A stretch of 64,000 nucleotides of DNA from Allolobophora icterica (taxonomy: Eukaryota; Annelida; Clitellata; Crassiclitellata; Lumbricidae), in assembly GCA_963556255.1 (NCBI GenBank), contig OY744608.1, positions 8,063,523 to 8,127,522 on the forward strand, given 5' to 3'. The position numbers and the translations under genes were made by a program. The notes beneath the pieces were generated by a model that saw nothing but the letters and a program-made list of their open reading frames with translations, was not told the origin of the DNA and did not search any database. How positions within the stretch are numbered: position 1 is the stretch's first letter; each line of letters opens with the position of its first letter. Of the stretch, positions 57,417 to 64,000 are shown piece by piece.

Positions 57417-58575
57417 AAAGCACGAGTCAGTATGAGAGTTGAACCGTTGGTCCTGAAAAAGACCATTCTTCATACTATACGTACTAAGTCAAAACCTGTC
57501 TCAACTGATACTGTTTACTTGAATAGATTCCAGTCACAAGTATTAATCAATTACATCTTCCGTTCTGCAGGAATTAGTTAAATGACATATCTTGATATTA
57601 TTAGCACTTATAAACTCCTCTGACCTTACAACATTAAGCCAAAAATTTACACCACTGTAATAAGACCACATACATCAAAGTCTACAACCAATAAGTTATG
57701 GAAGCTATTCAACATGAAGGTAACGAATGGGGAATACTGTAGCACTGTAGTGCACATAAAAAGACATCCACTGCATATTGCTTTTGTTGTCAAGGTATTA
57801 AGGAAATGGCAACAGGAACAGAAGTATCAAAACAATGGCTACTTGTATCAAGATATCGCTTTAATTGATTGTGTGTATCATGGCACAAAGACAAGATCAT
57901 CAGAGTATAAGGCAAATGAATTTGGTCAGGAAGACGATGCATTCTTGGTATCAAGATGACCACAAATATTGTAATCAGCTATGTTCAGTCTTTATCTTCT
58001 TCATTAACACACGAGTTCCGTCCAATAGAAGTGCCATTTCTGAGAATAGTTTGTTTAATAAAACATTTAGGCTTAGATATATACTTATTAGCTTATCTTA
58101 ATCTAATCTCTTAAGAATTGTTAGCCAATCAGCCGTGTTTCAGCACCTTATATTGCTGACACTTAAGCTGTTTGTGAAGAAATTTTATTCTGTGACGGAA
58201 TAAGAGTTTTCACAGTTTCTGTAAAACCGGCAACAGAGAAAATTCTTTTAAATTTTGCTTATGGTTATTTTAGTTCGTCTGTTTTTCTTTCTTGTCAACT
58301 ATAGTACATCCAATTTCACAATCACCAGCATACAAGTGAACTTATGTCTGCTATGATAGCTGCAAAAGTCAACACGACACGAATTGGTGATATCATACGC
58401 TTGTAGTATTGACAACACCAATTCGTGTTGCCGATCAAGTTTCGCAAAGAAACCCAGAAAAATAAAATGAAGTAAGTAAGTACAAGTGTCCACTTCCATT
58501 TCGCACCAAGGAAAAATTTATCGCAATATCATGCAAAACATGAAAAATGCAACAATAACAATTAAGCATATGAAA
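57417..58575. other. AT-rich spacer; no supported gene
   Basis: A frame at 57714-57959 has ordinary composition but no recognised domain. A perfect 12-bp hairpin stem, CACGAATTGGTG, lies at 58378-58389 with its complement at 58416-58427. Confidence 0.45.
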
Positions 58576-58712
58576 CTGGCATCGGCGGCGCGCCGACAGA
58601 TTGTCGGCGGCGGCGGCGCGCCGACAAACAAAAATCGGCGGCGGCGGCGCCCATGAAATGTCGGCGGCGGCGGCGGCGGCGGCGGCGCGGCCGGCGCAGG
58701 GCTCTAGTCGTG
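58576..58712. repeat. GC-rich palindromic element G, copy 2
   Basis: Same core as copy 1 in the same orientation, with (CGG)n in place of (CGGCG)n before 'GGCGCAGGGCTCTAG'. The latter, inverted, resembles the left end of copy 1. Confidence 0.75.
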
Positions 58713-58845
58713 AGCAGCTTGCCAATATTGACTTGCTCCGCTTGCAGCAAATCTTTCCTAGCGTCTCTTTTTCGCCATCTATGTGAGATCTTGGACCAAG
58801 GACTGATCTGATTGTCCCGTCGACCCGAACCTCCGCGGACCAGTG
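58713..58845. other. No recognised gene
   Basis: Short spacer. Confidence 0.3.
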
Positions 58846-59215
58846 TTTAATCTAGACGCCTTTCGAGGGGGAAATTTCCCCCCCCCCCAGGATTTATGTA
58901 TCCCCCCAGAGGCCAGCAATATTATAATGTAAAGACCTGTTTTGGGAAGAAATTCCCCCAGGATAGATGTTGCGCTTCCCCCCAGAGACGAGTAAACGAG
59001 TAATAGAAGAAGAAATAACAGTATAAGATATATGAAAGTTTTTTGAGAGATGGAGTGCTAAAAAAGGTCGTCAAAGTTTTAAGTTTCGAAACTTTTTTGT
59101 GAAGATGAAATTCCTAAATCCTTTTTTTCGACGTTGTAACACGGACGAAATTTCTCCCAAAAAGTTCGCCGTTTTTGGTCCCCCCGACAAACCTTGTTTC
59201 CCCCCCCCCCCGCGG
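58846..59215 (+). repeat. Interspersed repeat R1, plus copy
   Basis: Inverted partner of 97-455. It contains two C-runs and 'ACGAGTAAACGAGTAATAGA'. Confidence 0.7.
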
Positions 59216-59425
59216 ACCAGCATAGAAAATTTGCTGTTGTCGACCCATCTGTCTGGAATAAGTAGCTATGCAACCTGCGACTTGATCTTCTTGACCTTAC
59301 TTTGCCTCATTCTGTAAGCGCTTGAAACCCAATCTATTTGATTGTGGTTTTGTGCTCTCAGGTCTGATTTGATTCTCTTTGAGTGGCGTTATATAAATTT
59401 GCAATTACATTAACAATAACATTTA
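59216..59425 (+). repeat. Tail family T3
   Basis: 'GAGTGGCGTTATATAAATTT' followed by GCAATTACATTAAC; compare 7260-7310 and 17470-17512. Confidence 0.65.
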
Positions 59426-59490
59426 CAATCTTGACCAGTGCGTCTGTAAGCCGGTACGCTTGAACACGCGAATTGTCTGTGTATGATTGC

Positions 59491-59820
59491 CAGGTGCTTG
59501 GATGGTGCTGATTGGATTTTGGCGGTCGGCTACTGTGACGTACTGTGACTGACTGGCGGGTTCTTGGGTGGTTGATTTGGTTATGGGTGTCAGTTGTTGT
59601 GACGTAATCTTTGATTGATTGGCAGGTACTTGGAAGGTTGATTGGATTCTGGGTGTCAGTTGTTGTGACGTAATCTTTGATTGATTGGCAGGTGCTTGGG
59701 TGGTTGATTGGATTCTGGCTGTTAGTTGTTGTGACGTAATCTTTGACTGACTGGCAGGTGCTTGGGTGGTTGATTGGATTCTGGCTGTTAGTTGTTGTGA
59801 CGTAATCTTTGATTGATTGA
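59491..59820 (+). repeat. 66-bp tandem repeat reiterating the exon B splice acceptor
   Basis: Units start at 59491, 59557, 59623, 59689 and 59755. A sixth start coincides with the true acceptor at 59821. Each contains a TTGATTGATTGGCAG- or CTGACTGGCAG-type acceptor context (GCGGG in unit 2) followed by a sequence close to the first 20 bases of exon B. The minus-strand 163-codon frame (a 22-residue repeat) is an artefact. Confidence 0.9.
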
Positions 59821-59823
59821 CAG

Positions 59824-60039
59824 GTGCTTGGATGGTTGTTGATTGGCTGCGGAGTCTGGTTGCACGTCTTCCCTGAGTCGTTCTTCTACAGTCCTCTGCT
59901 CCTTGACAATCCAACTGGTCCGATCGTCGTCCTTGACCGACTCGCTGTGGCTCTGATGATCGTCGGGGTCATCCTCTTCATCATCGGATTCCTCGGCAGC
60001 TGCGGCACCTGCACCGAAAGTGTCTGCTTCCTCGGATTC
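59824..60039 (+). CDS. Tetraspanin, exon B (TM1, small loop, TM2)
   Basis: 72 codons in phase 0 after CAG at 59821-59823, ending at GTAAGT (60040). Residues 1-14 (VLGWLLIGCGVWLH) complete TM1. 15-39 form the small extracellular loop, rich in Pro and Asp/Asn and without Cys. 40-58 are TM2. 55-72 give the family signature GFLGSCGTCTESVCFLGF, the Gly-Cys-rich inner end of TM2 followed by Glu-Ser and Cys, near which palmitoylation usually occurs. Joined to exon A it yields 196 residues of a tetraspanin, a four-pass scaffold that organises membrane microdomains. In many family genes this stretch is split into two exons; here they are one. The Cys-Cys-Gly large loop, TM3 and TM4 must lie downstream, beyond or within the retrotransposon-bearing intron. 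Confidence 0.85.
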
Positions 60040-60371
60040 GTAAGTACCGCGTGATTATGATGATTAGGGTGATTATGATGATTATGGTAATTATGATGAT
60101 TACGATGATGATTATGATTATGAGGATTAGGGTGATTATGATGATTACGATGATTATGATGATTCTGATTATGACGATTTTGATGGTTACGGTGATTTTG
60201 TAAGTGATTATGATGATTTTGATCAAGTTCTCAGACCCATAAATAGGAGAAGATGGTGACGGTGATAATAATCATGATTATGATGATTATGATTATTATA
60301 ATTATGATGTCGACATCATTACTATTGTTTTCGTTGTTGTTGTTGTTGTTGATGATGATGATGATGATGAT
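60040..60371 (+). repeat. Intron start with GATTATGAT-type repeats
   Basis: GTAAGT donor at 60040, then imperfect GATTATGATGATTA repeats to about 60370, ending in GAT trinucleotides against the LTR. No tetraspanin TM3-like exon was found. Confidence 0.8.
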
Positions 60372-60802
60372 TGTCGCGGTCGACTCCTTCGATCGCAACG
60401 ACGAACCAACGAAGGAACTATTAAAAGATCTTTAATTAAAAATAAAGTCGATTAAGTGTAAAGTAAGTCAACTCGTCTATCAAATATCACAATCGTAGAC
60501 AGCACACAGGTTGGCTGGTCTCGATTGAACGTCATACGATCAATGTTTCAACGTTTACAAATCTTCGTCAAAAGGCCCTTAATGTACAGCAGGTCTATCT
60601 TATATAGAGTTCTCCTGGATTCCAGAACGTTCTGTGACGTCACTGTACTTTCCCTGGAAAGTCCTACTGAACACGTATATCCTTGTTGCATGCACCGAAC
60701 TAATGTTGACAGCTTGCTGCAGAATTTTCCGTGCGTTGTAAACAAGCTTGTTGACGCGTCGGTTTTCTTCCCTTGATGCATGCACCCGCGTAGACCACGA
60801 CA
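60372..60802 (-). mobile_element. 3' LTR of a Gmr1-like Ty3/gypsy element
   Basis: 431 bp. Its ends are inverted, TGTCGCGGTCGA against TGTCGTGGTCTA, with canonical TG...CA. A purine tract (60803-60816, on the minus strand GAGGGCGGAGGGAA) precedes it as the plus-strand primer site. Inside, on the minus strand, CTATATAAG (60599-60607) is a TATA box, and an AATTAAA signal-like sequence lies near 60430. The 5' LTR is outside the window, so identity between LTRs cannot be checked. Confidence 0.8.
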
Positions 60803-60816
60803 TTCCCTCCGCCCTC
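60803..60816 (-). other. Polypurine tract of the LTR element
   Basis: GAGGGCGGAGGGAA directly abuts the LTR start TGTCG, the expected place for second-strand priming. Confidence 0.7.
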
Positions 60817-60997
60817 AGATGATGACACGTCTTCAGCACCATCCCGAACGGGTCATCACGATCAAGCCGGGCCTCCAGACTCCATCTCGACACAGCATAT
60901 ACAAACAAGACAAAACACATCAGTTAGTCAATTTATCTATACAATTTGCGGGCTCGACCCTTGTGTGTCGGGCTATTTCCCCCCTTCACCTTCCGAG
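60817..60997 (-). other. 3' untranslated region of the LTR element
   Basis: About 180 bases between the pol stop and the purine tract. No envelope-like frame. Confidence 0.6.
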
Positions 60998-63900
60998 TCA
61001 CAACCGAGAGAGGAAATCAGCCACCGTGTTCTGACGTCCAGGACGATATCGAAAGTCCACGTTAAACTCTTGCAATGCTAACGCCCAACGAGTCAGTTTC
61101 GCACTCTTAGGGCTTGCATCTGTGAGATAAGACAAAGGATTATGATCTGAATAAATGATTATCTTTGATAAGAATATCCATGACTTGAATCGTTTAAGTG
61201 CCCAAATTACTGCGAAAGCCTCTCTCTCAATTGTAGACCAATGCATCTGTGTATCTGTAAGTTTAAGGCTAGCAAAAGCAATTGGTTTTTCTTGACCTTC
61301 TTCGGTCCACTGAAACAAGCAACACCCGACCGCGGTGGCACTTGCGTCAACACTTAAACCAAATTCCTTAGTGAAATCAATGGTATGCAACTGTGTAGCT
61401 TTACTGAGATCATCCTTTAACTTATCTAGTGCTTCTTGATGCTTTTGCTCCCAAGGCACCTTCGTAGGTATGTTATCTCGTGTCAAATCAGTTATTATCC
61501 GTGCTTTTTCAGCTAAAGCAGGTATAAAATTTCGAAAATAACTGAAAAAACCCATAACCTTTCTAACTTCTTTCTTTGTTGTTGGAGGATGGATATCATT
61601 GATCGTAGCGATCTTACCTGGATCAGGTTCAATACAACCTGACCCTACTATATGGCCAACAAACTTTATTTTGTTTTGTGCAAAATTACATTTTCTTAAA
61701 TTCAAAGTGAGTCCTGCTTCCTCAATAGTTTGCAAGAATTTCTCTAGATGTTCTAAATGGTCATTCCAATTCATTGAAACCACTGCCATATCATCGACGA
61801 ATGGTTCGGTAAAACTTCGCACTGGATGTAAAACTTGGGTCATAGCACGAATAAAGGTATTGCTAGCGGACTTGAGTCCAAACGGCATTCTTGTGAACTC
61901 AAAAAGTCCTGCATCACATACGAATGCCGTAAGCCATCGATGTTCTTTCCGAACTGGAATTTGCCAATACCCCGATTTCGCGTCGAAAACACTAATAAAC
62001 TTTGCCCGTCCCACCTTTTGTAAGATGTCAGCAATGTCTGGGGTCGGGTAACAATCACCTAGAGAATATTTGTTAACATGGCGATAATCAATTGCCAATC
62101 GAACGCCATTTTGACCTTTGGGTCCCTTTAAAACGCAAACTACCGGACTGGCCATTTCACTTTTCGATGGTCGAATGATGTCTAATGCCAACATTTCTTC
62201 TATCTGGCGTTGTACTTCAGGTTTAAGTAGCTCAGGTACTTTATATGCCCTTAAACGCTTAGGAGTGAAATCATGAGTTATCTTAATTTCATGTTCTAAT
62301 ACTGGACAATACCCAGGTTTATCCACAAATACTGCCGTGTGCCGATCCAAAACTTCAAAAAGTTGCTTCTGTTCCTCTTGCGAAAGATGCGCTATAATCA
62401 GAGGATCAATTCGCTTACTCGGGCTTATTTGTTCACGTTCTTCCTGATCTACAACCTCTACTATACCAAATTCTTCATCTTGATCAACAATTACTGAACA
62501 GCTATTGATCATCGCTTGTTCGAGTCGTTCATGGTATCGCTTGATCTTATTTGCGTGTAAATGTCTTTGTTTTCCCTCTATTTCTACTATATAAGAATAT
62601 GGGGATTTAACCTTGACTACGGTAGCAGGTCCTTGCCATCGACTATAAAATTTAGAACTACCAAAATCTGGTGCTAATACTGCTACTTTATCTCCAACTT
62701 CGTATTTTCTGTCAGTACTACACAAGTTATAATAATCTGCATACCGCTTTGTTTCTATATCACTATAGTAATCTGCATAAACTTTCGCGAATTCGAGGTT
62801 TTCCTTCAGTGATTGGAGATACTCTTCGGGTGATTTACCTAAGTTAAGAGGTACTTTTCGTTCGCCAGCCCACGATTCCTTCAACACACTAAGTGGACCC
62901 CGAGGAAGAGTTCCATAAACCATAGTGAATGGCGAAATATGAGTCGTGCCTGAAGGTTTTTCTCTAAGGCTCCACAGAACAAACGGTAACAATTGGTGCC
63001 ATCCACGAGGATCAGATTGAGCAAGCTTAAAGATCATGGTTTTCAAGCTTTGGTTGCATCTTTCAACCAATCCAGCTGCCTCAGGATGTCCAGGGGTATT
63101 AAATCTGGGACTACAACCCATTCGCCGCAAGAATTCTTTCGTCAAACGACTGGTAAAGTTGGTACCACAATCAGAACTGATGATCCTTGGAATAGAAAAA
63201 GTTGTAAAAACTTGCAACAGAGCTTCACAAACTCCCTTTGCATTCAGCGATCTAAGAGGATACGCCATCGGCCAACGAGAAAATTTGTCCACCAGAACCA
63301 GAGCATAATTGTACTGGGGTTTCGATTTGTTGGATTCTCCAGTCACTACCATAGGGCCAATACAATCCATATTTAGATGGTTAAAACAGAGTTCATCCGC
63401 CCTCGGAATAGGAGTGATCGGGACTCGATCTGCCACTTTAACTGGAGTTCTTAGTTGACAAATTTGACAAGACGCACAATATTCGCGAATCCTCTCATCC
63501 ATTCTTGGAAACCAAAAGTTTAATTTGATCCTGGCTCTCGTTGCCTTAAAAGCCATGTGCCCAGCACATGGGGCATCGTGTGCTACTCGCAAGACAACCT
63601 CGATTCTATCTTCCGGTAAACATAATTGATTAACCTTATGTCCCATAATTTCCCCTTTGTGGTACAGGAGGTTATTATCTATAAAGAAATTATTTTTATT
63701 CTGTCTCGCTTGTTGCCAGCAAGATATAAGATTGTGACAATTCTGTTGCTCACGCAATAAAGTATCATTATTCGCTACTCCCTCATCAGACTTGAACTCT
63801 GTTGACTCAACATCAAGAAAATTATCTGAATCATCAACTAGTTGCTCCTGAGAATATTCATTCACTTCTGACGGCAAGGATTCGTTGCTGTTACTTTTCT

Positions 63901-64000
63901 CGATATTAACTTCTAAGTTATCTTCTTCTGCCCCTTTATTTATTTGTACACATCGATCTACGCCAGCTACCATCACTACATATTGCGAACTATCCCTTAA
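60998..64000 (-). CDS. pol: Gmr1-like Ty3/gypsy pol: integrase, then RT, then RNase H (5' end outside window)
   Basis: Open on the minus strand from the window edge to TGA at 60998-61000. Numbering from the codon at 63974-63976: acidic linker 1-80; integrase zinc finger H133, H140, C170, C173; catalytic core D204, D269 and E305, with exactly 35 residues between the last two; a GPY-type module near 447-485 (RWQGPATVV). Reverse transcriptase lies at about 555-780: LAIDYRHVN, SVFDAKSGYWQIP (D665), RMPFGLKSA and FVDD (D728, D729). RNase H lies at about 865-992: D877, E917/E919, D944 and D987. Normal Ty3/gypsy order is RT-RNase H-integrase; integrase first is the hallmark of the Gmr1 group. All catalytic positions are present and no stop or frameshift is seen, so the enzyme part appears intact. 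Gag and protease would lie beyond 64000. It lies antisense in a tetraspanin intron. Confidence 0.92.
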   Translation of the reverse strand, partial: LRDSSQYVVMVAGVDRCVQINKGAEEDNLEVNIEKSNSNESLPSEVNEYSQEQLVDDSDNFLDVESTEFKSDEGVANNDTLLREQQNCHNLISCWQQARQNKNNFFIDNNLLYHKGEIMGHKVNQLCLPEDRIEVVLRVAHDAPCAGHMAFKATRARIKLNFWFPRMDERIREYCASCQICQLRTPVKVADRVPITPIPRADELCFNHLNMDCIGPMVVTGESNKSKPQYNYALVLVDKFSRWPMAYPLRSLNAKGVCEALLQVFTTFSIPRIISSDCGTNFTSRLTKEFLRRMGCSPRFNTPGHPEAAGLVERCNQSLKTMIFKLAQSDPRGWHQLLPFVLWSLREKPSGTTHISPFTMVYGTLPRGPLSVLKESWAGERKVPLNLGKSPEEYLQSLKENLEFAKVYADYYSDIETKRYADYYNLCSTDRKYEVGDKVAVLAPDFGSSKFYSRWQGPATVVKVKSPYSYIVEIEGKQRHLHANKIKRYHERLEQAMINSCSVIVDQDEEFGIVEVVDQEEREQISPSKRIDPLIIAHLSQEEQKQLFEVLDRHTAVFVDKPGYCPVLEHEIKITHDFTPKRLRAYKVPELLKPEVQRQIEEMLALDIIRPSKSEMASPVVCVLKGPKGQNGVRLAIDYRHVNKYSLGDCYPTPDIADILQKVGRAKFISVFDAKSGYWQIPVRKEHRWLTAFVCDAGLFEFTRMPFGLKSASNTFIRAMTQVLHPVRSFTEPFVDDMAVVSMNWNDHLEHLEKFLQTIEEAGLTLNLRKCNFAQNKIKFVGHIVGSGCIEPDPGKIATINDIHPPTTKKEVRKVMGFFSYFRNFIPALAEKARIITDLTRDNIPTKVPWEQKHQEALDKLKDDLSKATQLHTIDFTKEFGLSVDASATAVGCCLFQWTEEGQEKPIAFASLKLTDTQMHWSTIEREAFAVIWALKRFKSWIFLSKIIIYSDHNPLSYLTDASPKSAKLTRWALALQEFNVDFRYRPGRQNTVADFLSRL

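Noticed and set aside
57714..57959. Possible small gene of 81 codons
   Set aside because: Ordinary composition but no recognisable domain, splice context or neighbouring exon. It cannot be supported from sequence alone.
59423..59914. 163-codon minus-strand repeat protein (22-residue repeat)
   Set aside because: It is the reverse translation of the 66-bp acceptor repeat and overlaps tetraspanin exon B.
60253..60435. Next tetraspanin exon (hydrophobic open frame)
   Set aside because: The hydrophobicity comes from ATT/ATG repeats, the second half lies inside the LTR, and no TM3-like motif or acceptor is evident.

Overview
The window is metazoan nuclear DNA. It has spliced-gene signatures (GTAAGT donors, a polypyrimidine/CAG acceptor), tRNA-derived SINEs, several LINE families, cut-and-paste transposons and very long microsatellites. 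It has no operons and no dense coding. The element mix (RTE-type and L2/CR1-type LINEs, piggyBac, hAT and Tc1/mariner relics, and a Ty3/gypsy element with integrase before reverse transcriptase) suits an invertebrate such as a mollusc, another spiralian or an invertebrate deuterostome. I cannot name the species.

The only host gene I can support is a tetraspanin on the + strand, seen as two exons. Exon A (3781-4152) encodes a long acidic cytoplasmic N-terminus and the start of TM1, and ends in phase 0 at a GTAAGT donor. Exon B (59824-60039) begins after a CAG acceptor, also in phase 0, and encodes the rest of TM1, the small extracellular loop, TM2 and the Gly-rich/ESxC motif that follows it, then ends at another GTAAGT donor. 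Joined in frame they give a continuous TM1. The 55.7 kb between them is therefore one repeat-choked intron. The initiator exon and the exons for the large loop, TM3 and TM4 are not visible here.

Layout. 1-3780: upstream intron or flank with simple repeats and a 1.6-kb polypyrimidine tract. 3781-4152: exon A. 4159-14105: tetra- and pentanucleotide arrays, a piggyBac relic and a 50-bp minisatellite. 14224-29190: a duplicated segment pair, a mariner relic with about 200-bp inverted ends, a truncated RTE copy, an essentially complete RTE retrotransposon (23055-26329) and tRNA-Asp-like SINEs. 29480-54260: a higher-order array of three diverged units, U1-U2-U1-U3 followed by U1-U2-U1-U2-U3, split by transposons including an unassigned TIR element (39316-41480), a second mariner relic and several hAT-like MITEs. 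54265-59823: a LINE end, SINEs, two extremely GC-rich elements, an inverted-repeat partner of the window start, and a 66-bp tandem repeat that reiterates the splice acceptor of exon B. 60372-64000: a Gmr1-like Ty3/gypsy element, antisense to the tetraspanin, running off the right edge.

Because the U units are paralogous, many insertions can be checked against an empty site inside the same window, which gives precise boundaries, target-site duplications and a relative order of events. Most long open frames in the region are by-products of simple repeats and are not genes.
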